From: Oceanobacillus manasiensis
GTDB lineage: Bacteria; Bacillota; Bacilli; Bacillales; Amphibacillaceae
Direction: 5' to 3'
Assembly (NCBI RefSeq): GCF_000724085.1
Contig: NZ_CCDL010000004.1
Coordinates: forward strand, 62,001 to 126,000
Length of the DNA stretch: 64,000 nt
Made by a program: the position numbers and the translations under genes. This document shows, piece after piece, positions 9,363 to 17,351 of this stretch. Position 1 is the stretch's first letter. Every line of letters begins with the position of its first letter. Under the pieces are notes generated by a model. It did not search any database. It saw only the letters and a list, made by a program, of their open reading frames with translations, and was not told where the DNA came from.

Positions 9363-11243
9363 TTAATTATTGTTTTCAAATTGTTCTATCATGAGGGAAA
9401 GTTCTTCCCATCGCTCCATTTTTTGTTCCAGTGTCTCTTCTGTCTTTTCCTGTTCCTCGAATAGCTTTTGAACTTTTTCAGAATCACTACCAGCATCTAT
9501 AATTCCTGCTTTTAGTTCATCTACACGGCTCTCTAGCTCCATAATTTCCTCTTCAATGGTATTCCATTCTCGTTGTTCATTATAGGAAAGCTTTTTCTTC
9601 TTTTGCTTTGGTTTTTCTCTTATTGCCTTAGGTGGCGTTGTGACACTTTGTTCAACCTGAGCCTGCTCAAGGTATTCGCTATAATTGCCATAGTACTCAC
9701 TCACCGTTCCGCTCCCTTTAAAGACAATTAAACGATCCACTACTCGGTCCAGAAAATAGCGATCATGCGATACTGTCACAACTACACCAGGGAATTGATC
9801 TAAATATTCCTCTAGTACACCTAGCGTCTGTGTATCCAAATCATTTGTCGGCTCATCAAGGAAAAGCACGTTTGGCTCTTTCATTAAGACCTTCAATAGG
9901 TATAAACGGCGCCTTTCTCCACCTGAAAGCTTACGGATGTATGTCCACTGAGCAGAACGGGAAAATAAAAATCGTTCCAGCATTTGTTCTGCCGTAATCA
10001 CATCACCATCACTCGTGTGAATCACTTCTGCAACTTCCTTAATGTACTCAATAATGCGTTGTGATCCATCAAGCTCTTCATCACCTTGTGTATAGTAGCC
10101 GATATTTACCGTTTCACCAACTTCTACTTCCCCGCCATCTGGCTGAATACGCCCTGCCATAATATTTAACAGCGTTGATTTCCCCGTACCATTGGGGCCG
10201 ATAATACCTATCCGCTCACCAGGTATAATTAAGCGACTAAATTCATTGATTAATCTTTTTTCGCCAAATGATTTGCTGACATCATGTAGCTCCAACACTT
10301 TCTTTCCAAGTCTGCTTGACCCTACTTTAAAGTCAACTTGCTCTTTCTTTGTATCAAATGTTTGTTCCTTCATATCTTCTACGCGTTCGATGCGAGCCTT
10401 TTGCTTTGTTGACCTTGCTTTTGCTCCACGTCTTAACCAAGCCAGCTCTCGTTTTAATGTATTTTGATGCTTCGCTTCATTGCTTGCCTCAAGCGCTTCA
10501 CGCTCCGCTTTTTTTTCAAGAAATACTTCATAATTTCCTTCGTACTCATAAAGATTTCCTTTGTCCAGTTCGTAAATCCGATTCGTAACACGATTTAAAA
10601 AATACCGATCATGTGTAACAAGCAGCAAGGAACCTTTGTAAGTCTGCAAGTATTTTTCCAACCACTCTACGGTTTCATTATCAAGATGGTTTGTTGGCTC
10701 ATCCAAAATCAATAGATCTGCTGGCTGAATTAGCGCCTTGGCTATCGCCACACGTTTTTTCTGTCCACCAGATAGTGAAGCTACCTGCTTATCAAAATCC
10801 GTTACACCAAGTTTTGTTAAAACAGATTTAGCAGCCGTATTCGCTTCCCATGCTTCTGCTTCATCCATCTTTTGTTGCATTTTTAGTAATCTGCTTTGCG
10901 CTTCATGGCTTTCTGGTTCCTGTTGCAAAGTTAATAATGCTTGCTCATAATCGCGCATTACTTGCATGATCACAGAATCTCCGTAATAAATTTGGTCCAT
11001 TACAGTTAGTTCAGGATTTAGCGGAGGATCCTGTGCTAAATATTCAATCCGGTAATCCTTTGGATGTTTAATAGTTCCTTTTTCCGGTGATTCCAGCCCA
11101 GCTATTGTTTTCAGGAAGGTGGATTTACCTGTTCCATTTACACCAATTAGTCCAATTCTTTCTCGTTCCGTAATAGTGCTGTTAATGGAATCAAATAATA
11201 TTTTGTCCCCGAAGGATTTATGTAAATTTTCTAATGTCAACAA
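9363..11243 (-). CDS. yfmR: ABC-F family ATPase, Uup/YfmR type
   Basis: Soluble tandem ABC ATPase that binds ribosomes in the E site region; this branch is linked to relief of stalled translation. Two nucleotide-binding domains are complete: Walker A GVNGTGKST and GPNGTGKST, signatures LSGGQ and LSGGE, Walker B LLILDEPTNHLD and LFLDEPTNDLD. There is no membrane domain. The C terminus (from about residue 555) is a charged coiled coil, typical of Uup and of B. subtilis YfmR (about the same length), hence the tentative symbol. The start is a TTG with GAGGATGG in front; a second TTG follows immediately. It begins 13 bp after a small membrane gene and may be coupled to it. Confidence 0.88.
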   Translation of the reverse strand: MLTLENLHKSFGDKILFDSINSTITERERIGLIGVNGTGKSTFLKTIAGLESPEKGTIKHPKDYRIEYLAQDPPLNPELTVMDQIYYGDSVIMQVMRDYEQALLTLQQEPESHEAQSRLLKMQQKMDEAEAWEANTAAKSVLTKLGVTDFDKQVASLSGGQKKRVAIAKALIQPADLLILDEPTNHLDNETVEWLEKYLQTYKGSLLLVTHDRYFLNRVTNRIYELDKGNLYEYEGNYEVFLEKKAEREALEASNEAKHQNTLKRELAWLRRGAKARSTKQKARIERVEDMKEQTFDTKKEQVDFKVGSSRLGKKVLELHDVSKSFGEKRLINEFSRLIIPGERIGIIGPNGTGKSTLLNIMAGRIQPDGGEVEVGETVNIGYYTQGDEELDGSQRIIEYIKEVAEVIHTSDGDVITAEQMLERFLFSRSAQWTYIRKLSGGERRRLYLLKVLMKEPNVLFLDEPTNDLDTQTLGVLEEYLDQFPGVVVTVSHDRYFLDRVVDRLIVFKGSGTVSEYYGNYSEYLEQAQVEQSVTTPPKAIREKPKQKKKKLSYNEQREWNTIEEEIMELESRVDELKAGIIDAGSDSEKVQKLFEEQEKTEETLEQKMERWEELSLMIEQFENNN

Positions 11244-11256
11244 TGTTAACCCATCC

Positions 11257-11421
11257 TCATCTTTTTCTAGCTTTTAGCCATTCCTTTATAACCAATACCA
11301 GTAGTAGTAATAACCATGATGTCACTAAATAAAATATTCCCCTGTTTACGGGTGTCATTTCAGAATAAAAGAAAGCCATGCCTACCCATATAACTGCTAT
11401 CATAATGAACTGTATTCCCAA
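11257..11421 (-). CDS. Small two-helix membrane protein, start codon unclear
   Basis: A short frame of 54 codons from a TTG at 11421 encodes two hydrophobic helices (IQFIMIAVIWVGMAFFY and IFYLVTSWLLLLLVLVI) joined by a short turn with SEMTPVNRG and closed by a basic tail KEWLKARKR. A very good ribosome site (GGAGGAG, 11437-11443) lies upstream, but at the ideal spacing there is ATA (11430) or ATC rather than ATG; the TTG is 17 bases away and the first ATG is at 11403. The helix pattern and the 13-bp distance to the ABC-F gene argue that it is a real gene. Function unknown. Confidence 0.6.
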   Translation of the reverse strand: MGIQFIMIAVIWVGMAFFYSEMTPVNRGIFYLVTSWLLLLLVLVIKEWLKARKR

Positions 11422-11446
11422 TAATTTTATGATAATCTCCTCCGAA

Positions 11447-11607
11447 ATATAAAGTGAAACTTCAATCAGTGAGGCTTTTAGTTCTCACCCCACTGATTGT
11501 TAGTTGAACGAATCGGGGTGTTAGCATCCGTTAACTCCCACTTAAACACCACTGTTTCACTTCGTGTTTTGAAGAGGAAGTCTTACGGACGGTTGCACCA
11601 GGATAAA
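11447..11607. repeat. Dispersed ~160-bp structured repeat, copy A
   Basis: This stretch matches 28414-28573 along most of its length, in the same orientation: both open with TATAAAGTGAAACTTC, share GATTGTTAGTTGAACGAATC and GGGGTGTTAGC, and close with TCTTACGGACGGTT then GGATAA. Two nested inverted repeats are visible: ATCAGTG/CACTGAT near 11465-11497, and a longer one joining the GTCCGT..CCCAC half to the GAAG..ACGGAC half. The right end resembles the left end of the tnpB insertion at 58746-60425. It may be a terminal remnant or a small non-autonomous relative of IS200/IS605 elements. It is non-coding. The 466-bp gap 11422-11887 otherwise holds only the degenerate array and the ribH terminator. 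Confidence 0.75.
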
Positions 11608-11703
11608 ATTCCCTACCAATCAGTTTATCTTACTGAGAAGCTTTTTTCCATTAAGAAAGGCAAAGTAAGGCCGGTTAGAGAACTAGCGATATATGAATCG
11701 GGA

Positions 11704-11830
11704 TGATTGTTTGGCGCGTTCGTGTGATTGATTGGGGCGCGGGCTTGGTTGATTGGAGCACTCGCGTGATCGATCGGGCCGCCGTGGTTGATTGCTACGC
11801 TTGCTGATCGATTGAGGCACTCCCGGATAC
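11704..11830. repeat. Degenerate GC-rich tandem repeat, ~21-bp period
   Basis: Six imperfect units of 20-21 bp share the core TTGATTGGGGC or GATCGATTGAGGC and are followed by a variable C/G-rich half. The stretch is clearly richer in GC than its surroundings and has no ribosome site. It lies downstream of ribH, between its terminator and repeat copy A. The period equals that of the arrays at 16.2 and 41.3 kb, but the sequence is different. Confidence 0.65.
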
Positions 11831-11843
11831 GTGATTTTTACAA

Positions 11844-11877
11844 TTAGAAAGGCCGAGAAACTTCATCTCGGCCTTTC
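11844..11877 (-). terminator. Terminator of the riboflavin operon
   Basis: A perfect 12-bp palindromic stem GAAAGGCCGAGA/TCTCGGCCTTTC with a seven-base loop lies 11 bp past the ribH stop. The arms carry T-rich ends on both strands. Confidence 0.8.
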
Positions 11878-11887
11878 GTGATAATAT

Positions 11888-12352
11888 TTAAAACTGTTTC
11901 AGTAAACTTACCATTTCAATAGCAGCGGTTGCTGCTTCGGCTCCTTTATTTCCTGCCTTCGTTCCGGCACGTTCAATCGCCTGTTCAATTGTTTCTGTTG
12001 TCAACACGCCAAAGATGACGGGTTTTTCTGTTTGCATTGCAGCTTGCCCCACACCTTTAGCAGCTTCGTTACACACATAATCGAAGTGAGGTGTTGATCC
12101 ACGAATAACTGTACCTAGTGTAATCACAGCATCATACTGTTCCTTCTTTGCCATTTTCATTGCTGCAAGAGGGATTTCAAAAGCCCCTGGGACCCAAGCT
12201 ACATCAATGTTCTCTTCCGGTACACCATGTCTAATTAAGGTATCTTTTGCACCCTCTAATAATTTACTTGTGATAAAATCATTGAACCTTCCGACCACAA
12301 TTCCTATTTTCATGTCACTACCTACTAAATTACCTCTAAATATGTTACCCAT
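11888..12352 (-). CDS. ribH: 6,7-dimethyl-8-ribityllumazine synthase
   Basis: Condenses 5-amino-6-ribitylamino-uracil with 3,4-dihydroxy-2-butanone 4-phosphate to give lumazine, the penultimate step of riboflavin synthesis. The 154-aa protein has the family motifs [37 protein letters not shown] and [17 protein letters not shown]; it forms icosahedral shells in relatives. The start is the ATG behind AAAGGGGA, five bases after the ribB stop. An internal Met14 also begins a plausible protein. It is last in the ribE-ribB-ribH operon. Confidence 0.96.
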   Translation of the reverse strand: MGNIFRGNLVGSDMKIGIVVGRFNDFITSKLLEGAKDTLIRHGVPEENIDVAWVPGAFEIPLAAMKMAKKEQYDAVITLGTVIRGSTPHFDYVCNEAAKGVGQAAMQTEKPVIFGVLTTETIEQAIERAGTKAGNKGAEAATAAIEMVSLLKQF

Positions 12353-12357
12353 CTTTT

Positions 12358-12990
12358 TTATCCCCTTTCCATTATTAGTCGTTGTTGTTGTTTTCTGTAT
12401 GCAACTAAATCCTCTATGGTAATCATTTTTAACCCAAAACGTTCAGCTATTGCTGATAGATCCGGTACACGTGCCATAGTTCCATCATCTTTTACAATTT
12501 CACAAATGACACCAGTGGGCGCTGCATCACTTAACAATGCTAGATCAACCGCTGCCTCTGTATGCCCTTGACGATTTAGGACCCCGCCTTCTTTGGCGAT
12601 TAATGGAAAGACATGTCCTGGCTGTTTAAATTCATCAGCTGTTACATTTCTATCTGCTAAGGCTTTAATTGTCGTGGATCTTTCTGGTGCACTAATACCC
12701 GTGCTCGTCGTGATGTGATCGATGCTGACAGTAAAGGCCGTTGATAATGGATCTGTGCTATTTTGTTTCATTAACTCTAAACCGGCAGCTTTTGCAATGT
12801 CCGACGTAATAGCTGTACAAACGAGCCCCTTGCCATGTGTGATCATGAAATTTATCATGTCTGGTGTCGCTTTTTCAGTTAACCCTATAAAGTCCCCTTC
12901 ATTCTCGCGATTTTCATCATCTACTACAATCACAACTTTGCCTTTCTTTAAATCGGCGACTGCTTCTTCAATGGAATGAAACACTTTCAT
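12358..12990 (-). CDS. ribB: 3,4-dihydroxy-2-butanone 4-phosphate synthase (monofunctional)
   Basis: Converts ribulose 5-phosphate to the four-carbon unit used by RibH. Motifs [33 protein letters not shown] and [12 protein letters not shown] are complete, including the metal- and substrate-binding Asp/Glu and His residues. At 210 aa it stops after [14 protein letters not shown], exactly where the GTP cyclohydrolase II domain begins in the fused RibBA of most Bacillaceae; only five bases later ribH begins, so the RibA half has been lost without leaving a remnant here. Function of the remaining domain is secure. Confidence 0.95.
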   Translation of the reverse strand: MKVFHSIEEAVADLKKGKVVIVVDDENRENEGDFIGLTEKATPDMINFMITHGKGLVCTAITSDIAKAAGLELMKQNSTDPLSTAFTVSIDHITTSTGISAPERSTTIKALADRNVTADEFKQPGHVFPLIAKEGGVLNRQGHTEAAVDLALLSDAAPTGVICEIVKDDGTMARVPDLSAIAERFGLKMITIEDLVAYRKQQQRLIMERG

Positions 12991-13022
12991 TCTCCTCTCT
13001 GCTAGTTAGGGATTTTCCTATT

Positions 13023-13673
13023 TTATAAAAACCCATTCTCGTGTAAAAAATTTTTATTTAAATTATTATTTGAGTCGTTTACCGAAACCTGCAATAAGTG
13101 TTGCACCTGCTTAGCAAGCATATCGCATTCTATATTTACCAAGTCTCCCACTACCTTTGCACCTAACGTTGTCTGTTCTGCAGTGTGTGGGATGATGGAG
13201 ATCGTAATCGTACAATCTTGCACTTCAAATATCGTTAGACTTATTCCATCCACGGTGATGGAACCTTTCTTTAGCAACAAGCTTTTATAACTCTCAGGTA
13301 TTTTAATCCTAAAATAGATAGCATTCTCCTGATAGACCTTGTGAACAATCTCTGCTGTAGAGTCTACATGGCCTGATACAAAATGACCTCCAAATCGACC
13401 GTTTGCAGCCATAGCTCGTTCCAAATTAACGGAATCACCTAATTGTGTAGCGTTAAGAGACGTTGCTTTAATCGTTTCTGGCATGACGTCCACGTCAAAG
13501 GATGTATCAGAAAAACGTGTGACTGTTAAACAAACTCCATTAATGGCAATGCTATCTCCAATTCTCATATCTGATAGAATATGTTCTGCCTTAATCGATA
13601 GCGTGACAGCCCGCTCTGAAACACGTTTTTTTGTAAGTAGTATTCCCTTTTCTTCTATAATTCCGGTAAACAT
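13023..13673 (-). CDS. ribE: Riboflavin synthase alpha subunit
   Basis: Dismutates two lumazine molecules to riboflavin. The start MFTGIIEE at 13673 follows GGAAGGGGAG and matches the family; upstream in-frame ATG at 13691 adds an unneeded leader. Two lumazine-binding barrels are visible: residues 1-90 (GDSIAINGVCLTV) and 95-190 (GGHFVSGHVDSTAEI, GSITVDGISLTI). Length 216 aa is normal. It is the first structural gene behind the FMN riboswitch, a place usually held by ribD, which is absent. Confidence 0.95.
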   Translation of the reverse strand: MFTGIIEEKGILLTKKRVSERAVTLSIKAEHILSDMRIGDSIAINGVCLTVTRFSDTSFDVDVMPETIKATSLNATQLGDSVNLERAMAANGRFGGHFVSGHVDSTAEIVHKVYQENAIYFRIKIPESYKSLLLKKGSITVDGISLTIFEVQDCTITISIIPHTAEQTTLGAKVVGDLVNIECDMLAKQVQHLLQVSVNDSNNNLNKNFLHENGFL

Positions 13674-13700
13674 AAGCCACTCCCCTTCCATAATTAAGAA

Positions 13701-13731
13701 ATAAAAAAACCTCTGAAAACTTCTTCAGAGG
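13701..13731 (-). terminator. Riboswitch expression-platform terminator
   Basis: On the minus strand CCTCTGAA-GAAGTT-TTCAGAGG is followed by TTTTTTTATTTC. It lies between the FMN aptamer and ribE, so FMN binding is expected to favour this hairpin and stop transcription. Confidence 0.87.
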
Positions 13732-13852
13732 ATAAAAGGGCAGAATTTAATAAGCTAATAAAACACGTCTATAATCCAAGGCCTTACTCTATTGCGCAAA
13801 ATTTGCACAGTAAACGTAAGCGAATTGTCATAAACATGCTTGCTTTTCAATT

Positions 13853-13990
13853 CCTTCTCCCATCCAGACTTTACTGTCGGCTCTGGAGTTACACCAGATC
13901 CACCGCTTGGCATTGCGCCGCACGGGTCACGGACTTAGAAGCTACACACTTCATCACCGCCGGTTGGGAATTTCACCCGACCCCGAAGGA
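13853..13990 (-). promoter_or_regulatory. FMN riboswitch (RFN element)
   Basis: The minus strand shows the conserved RFN core in order: GGGGTCGGGTGAAATTCCC, AACCGGCGGTGA, AGTCCGTGAC, the GGTGTAACTCCAGAGCCGAC arm and the closing AGTCTGGATGGGAGAAGG. The outer ends CCTTCGGGG and GGGAGAAGG pair. It controls the shortened rib operon by sensing FMN. The gap 13674-14166 is filled by this leader and its terminator. Confidence 0.97.
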
Positions 13991-14166
13991 AATTCTAATT
14001 ATTCGATTGTATTTATGTTATAACGTAAATCAAATTAGATTGCAAGCATCTAGTTTGTTTACTTTGCTAAAGGCTATTTCTGCATGAAAAGAAAGCCCCT
14101 CTTTTTAAATGGAGATATTGCTGTAATGTAAGTAGGATATATTGTTTGCTTTCGCAGGGGCTGATT

Positions 14167-14310
14167 TTAATGTGTTAGAATTTTTTCTAGAAAGCGGATC
14201 TCTTCCTCAATTTTTAGTTTTTTTTGATCATCATCGTATTTTTGAAGAAGCTCCGTTAAGTACTCACGGTCTCTTTGAAAATAAAACAACTCTTCTTTCG
14301 TATACTCCAC
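14167..14310 (-). CDS. Small helical protein, GTG start
   Basis: A 47-codon frame begins with GTG at 14310, eight bases after GGGAGG, and is not covered by any longer gene. The product is almost wholly charged helix (EYTKEELFYFQRDREYL, then DDDQKKLKIEEEIRFLEKIL), with hydrophobic residues spaced like a short coiled coil. There is no signal peptide. It lies just downstream of the ResA-like gene on the same strand. Function unknown; the ribosome site and helix pattern support it being real. Confidence 0.6.
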   Translation of the reverse strand: MEYTKEELFYFQRDREYLTELLQKYDDDQKKLKIEEEIRFLEKILTH

Positions 14311-14375
14311 TAAAATATCCTCCCAGTAGCGATTACGCTATCTTTTTTATTCCCGATCTTTTCAAAATTAAACAG

Positions 14376-14954
14376 CTATTTAGACGTTTCTTTCATATTT
14401 TCAAATTCCTGTATCATCTGCTCATAACTCAGGGCGCCGAACGCTTTATACCTTATTTTTCCTTCTGAATCAATGAAATAAGTAGTAGGGATTGGCTGTA
14501 TACGATACAACTCACTCACTTCAGCCTTTTCATCCATTAAAACAGGAAATGTCATGCCAAATTCCTCTATAAAGGCGCTTACTGCCTTTTGATTTACTTC
14601 CGTATCAGTTAAGTTGACCGCTAAAATAATAGGATCTTTGTCCTGATAAATTCGTTGCATATCAGGCATTTCTTGTCTACATGGTGGACACCAGGTAGCC
14701 CAAAAGTTTAACATAACGTGCTCTCCCTTAAAATCGGAGAGTTTAACCATTTCACCTTCTAGGGTTTTCAATTCGAAGTCTGGTGCCGTGTCTCCTACAT
14801 TTACGCCTAATGGCTGAGTCATACTAACCTCTACACTCTCTTCCTCACCGAAATGCGCTTTGGAATGCTCTACCTCTTTTTCGGCAAGGATAAGGTTATA
14901 AACAGAGCCGATTACAATGCCTGCAGCAAATACGATGAACAGAATCCTTTTCAT
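14376..14954 (-). CDS. ResA/StoA-like thiol-disulfide oxidoreductase
   Basis: Membrane-anchored thioredoxin-fold protein acting outside the cell membrane. Residues 1-22 form an uncleaved signal anchor (MKRILFIVFAAGIVIGSVYNLI); the thioredoxin domain follows, with FWATWCPPCRQEM holding the CPPC redox pair and the cis-proline region IQPIPTTYFID. The start at 14954 has GGAGG seven bases upstream; the longer frame upstream has no ribosome site. Length 192 aa is close to ResA and StoA of Bacillus, which reduce apocytochrome c or act in spore cortex formation. No resBC genes are adjacent, so the partner cannot be named. Confidence 0.88.
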   Translation of the reverse strand: MKRILFIVFAAGIVIGSVYNLILAEKEVEHSKAHFGEEESVEVSMTQPLGVNVGDTAPDFELKTLEGEMVKLSDFKGEHVMLNFWATWCPPCRQEMPDMQRIYQDKDPIILAVNLTDTEVNQKAVSAFIEEFGMTFPVLMDEKAEVSELYRIQPIPTTYFIDSEGKIRYKAFGALSYEQMIQEFENMKETSK

Positions 14955-15150
14955 CACGATGCCTCCGTTTCTTTCAGTTATGAATAGTGTGCCTCTATCT
15001 CGCACGTTACATACTAAAAAAAGCGAAGAGTCCAGTTCAGGGATATGGTAGCTACTAAGTAGAAAAGCTGATCGCCAATATACTAAATACAAAAGGCTTA
15101 TAGGATTCTATTTTGTTATACTTTAGGAAATAAAAAAGGGAGCTGGGTAA

Positions 15151-16137
15151 ATGACACTTAATAAAGGAAAGTCTAACTGTATTACCGATGTTAATGGTGT
15201 AAAAGTAGGACATGTTACATTGTATGAAGAATTGGATGAGACGAAGACAATTTGTACAGGAGTTACTGCTATTCTTCCGCATGATGATAATTTATTTAAC
15301 AAAAAAGTGCGAGCTGGAAGTGCCATACTTAATGGGTATGGGAAAACAACGGGCTTACCGCAAATAGAGGAAATTGGTTTATTGGAAGCTCCTATTATGC
15401 TCACCACCACCTTTAGTGTAGGAGCAGTTTGGCAAGGGACTTTAGAATATATGCTTCAGGAAACAAAGGAGATTGGGGACACAACAAGCTCGATTAATAT
15501 TGTAGTTGGAGAGTGTAATGACAGTTACCTAAATTCAATTCGGGAACAAGCAATTAAACCTGAACATGCAATACAGGCAATAGAATCAGCCACGGAACAG
15601 CCAGCAGAAGAAGGGGCAGTAGGTGCGGGGACAGGCATGGTCTGCTTCGGATATAAAGGTGGAATAGGGACAGCATCTCGCACCATCAACTCAGAAAAGG
15701 GTGTATATACACTAGGTTGTCTTGTAGTTAGTAATTTTGGGAAACGAGAAGAGGCATTGTTTGCAGATTGGGGGAAGCACAAGATGGAGACTCCAGATGG
15801 GTCTATCATGATGATAATAGCTACAGACGCTCCCCTTTATGACAGACAATTAAAAAGACTAGCAAAGCGTTGTGCGGCAGGGCTTGGCAGAACGGGGAGC
15901 CACCTAGACAATGGAAGCGGGGACATCGCCATTGCGTTTTCAACAGCTAATTCTTATGAGCACCATACAAATAGTGAGGATGAGAGCATCGTTTACTTAC
16001 GTGATGATCATGAGGTAATGAACCAACTGTTTCAAGCAACCGTAGAAACGACAGAAGAAGCAGTTATTCGCTCTTTAAAAATGGCAGAAACGACTTATGG
16101 TAGGAAAGGAAGAAAGGTAGAGAAGGCACCTTTATAG
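15151..16137 (+). CDS. P1-family peptidase (DmpA/BapA-like)
   Basis: Self-processing Ntn hydrolase of the DmpA/beta-aminopeptidase family, which removes N-terminal residues from short peptides or amides. The GVTAILPH and VGAGTGMVCFGYKGGIGTASR motifs match the family, and DGSIMMIIATDAPL at 216-229 gives the expected Gly217-Ser218 self-cleavage point, with Ser218 as nucleophile; LDNGSGDIAIAFST follows. No signal peptide is present. GGGAG in front of the ATG supports the start. It is a single gene ended by the hairpin at 16158, beyond which the 21-bp array begins. Confidence 0.87.
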   Translation: MTLNKGKSNCITDVNGVKVGHVTLYEELDETKTICTGVTAILPHDDNLFNKKVRAGSAILNGYGKTTGLPQIEEIGLLEAPIMLTTTFSVGAVWQGTLEYMLQETKEIGDTTSSINIVVGECNDSYLNSIREQAIKPEHAIQAIESATEQPAEEGAVGAGTGMVCFGYKGGIGTASRTINSEKGVYTLGCLVVSNFGKREEALFADWGKHKMETPDGSIMMIIATDAPLYDRQLKRLAKRCAAGLGRTGSHLDNGSGDIAIAFSTANSYEHHTNSEDESIVYLRDDHEVMNQLFQATVETTEEAVIRSLKMAETTYGRKGRKVEKAPL

Positions 16138-16157
16138 GAAAATGCTTTGGAAGGAGA

Positions 16158-16192
16158 GCGAGGCTGAAATGGTTCAGCCTCGCCCTCTTTCG
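16158..16192 (+). terminator. Rho-independent terminator after the P1 peptidase
   Basis: A perfect 11-bp stem GCGAGGCTGAA/TTCAGCCTCGC with the loop ATGG is followed by CCTCTTTCGTT. Confidence 0.85.
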
Positions 16193-16209
16193 TTATGGAG
16201 ATGTAGTTT

Positions 16210-16534
16210 GGTTTCACTCCTGGGTGCTGTGGTTTCACTTTGGGGTGCTGTGGCTTCACTTTGGGGTGCTCTCGATTCACTTTGGGATGCTCTCGATTCA
16301 CTTTGTCGTGCTGTCGATTCACTTTGCGGTGCTGTCGATTCACTTTGTGGTGCTGTCGATTCGCTTTGCACTGCTCTCGATTCACTTTGACGTACTGTCG
16401 ATTCACTTTGCGGTGCTTTCGATTCACTTTGTGGTGCTGTCGATTCGCTTTGCACTGCTCTCGATTCACTTTGACGTACTGTCGATTCACTTTGCGGTGC
16501 TTTCGATTCACTTTGCGGTGCTCTCGATTCACTA
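16210..16534. repeat. 21-bp tandem repeat array (about 15.5 units)
   Basis: Uninterrupted head-to-tail units of exactly 21 bp have the consensus core CGATTCACTTTG plus a variable triplet and then GTGCT. The first three units start GGTTTCAC or GGCTTCAC, like the units of the array at 41321. Units 7-10 are repeated base for base as units 11-14, an 84-bp block duplication (16336-16419 and 16420-16503). Because the period is a multiple of three, several frames on both strands stay open and give meaningless seven-residue repeats. It fills the gap between two convergent genes, after a terminator. Confidence 0.95.
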
Positions 16535-16580
16535 TAAGTACTACTATGTTTCCATTACTTATTTTCTAACATACATCTAT

Positions 16581-17225
16581 TTACTTTTCAGCGGCCACTT
16601 TCATTTCATTAGATCCTTGGACATACTGATTAATCTTCACACTAATAAAGATAAATCCCATACTCAGAATGGCAGTAAATATCCAGCCACTTATATTCAT
16701 ATAAATAAGCATTTTACCATAGCCATCTGCACCGTATGTCTGTAGCAAAAATGCCTTTAGCCCATTCATAAATAGACTCCGGGCAACAAAGAGTAGTGTT
16801 AAAAGTTGAAACCATTTTAGTAACTGTGGCTGTATAAATAATTTCCTACTACTTTTACGTGGATGGCCTTGTAAATAAGCCCAATCGACGGCCATATGTA
16901 ATGCTAACGGTTGTTTGATTAGGATGGATAATAGAAAAATGATACCGTAAACCAGCCCTAAATAAACCTGATTCCAGAGCATGCTTTCTGCAGTAGATGA
17001 AAGTAAATTTACGGTTGTACTGATTCCCATAGATCCGATAATAAACAAGCCTAATATGTTAAATTGTTTCTCCTTTACAAAACGAAAGATAGTATAAATA
17101 ATACCAGGAAACGTAGACAATAAAATAGCCCAGTAGTCACCAAGACTTTCTCTTCCGTAGTTCCAAATTAGAAATGGGATAGCAGCATAGCAAATGATAT
17201 CAAAGAAAGCGAGTTTTCTATCCAT
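16581..17225 (-). CDS. VC0807-type membrane protein
   Basis: A 214-aa integral membrane protein with about six hydrophobic segments, including FFDIICYAAIPFLIW at the N terminus. The pattern (PFLIWNYGRESLGDYWAILLSTFPGIIY and later QPLALHMAVDWAY) resembles the VC0807 family of intracellular-septation-like proteins. No catalytic motif is seen and the role is unknown. It is convergent with the P1 peptidase across the 21-bp array. Confidence 0.7.
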   Translation of the reverse strand: MDRKLAFFDIICYAAIPFLIWNYGRESLGDYWAILLSTFPGIIYTIFRFVKEKQFNILGLFIIGSMGISTTVNLLSSTAESMLWNQVYLGLVYGIIFLLSILIKQPLALHMAVDWAYLQGHPRKSSRKLFIQPQLLKWFQLLTLLFVARSLFMNGLKAFLLQTYGADGYGKMLIYMNISGWIFTAILSMGFIFISVKINQYVQGSNEMKVAAEK

Positions 17226-17311
17226 AGATCCCCCTATTTTTAGTTCTATTATATCTGAAAGTTTCTAGCATAGACAACAACTTTTTCCACTTTTCTGTCA
17301 TTTAATCCTAA

Positions 17312-17337
17312 AAAGAAACCTGCCTCATCAGCAGGTT
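17312..17337 (-). terminator. Terminator of the pseudouridine synthase gene
   Basis: Minus strand AACCTGC-TGATGAG-GCAGGTT is followed by TCTTTTT, 15 bp past the stop at 17352. Confidence 0.82.
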
Positions 17338-17351
17338 ATCTCCTTACAAGT

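Noticed and set aside
13853-13990. tRNA or rRNA fragment because of dense structure
   Set aside because: The conserved FMN riboswitch core is present in full order and leads into ribE.
14142-14468. Plus-strand frame of about 108 codons
   Set aside because: It is antisense to the small GTG gene and the ResA-like gene and has no ribosome site.
16210-16534. CRISPR array
   Set aside because: Units follow each other directly with no unique spacers, the unit is 21 bp, and no cas genes are near.
16095-16745. Long open frames on both strands across the 21-bp array (seven-residue repeat proteins such as VNREHRK, SESTAPQ, CRFTLRC)
   Set aside because: The period is a multiple of three, so any frame without a stop in one unit stays open. 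Several frames compete, none has a ribosome site, and they run into neighbouring genes. Best seen as non-coding repeat.
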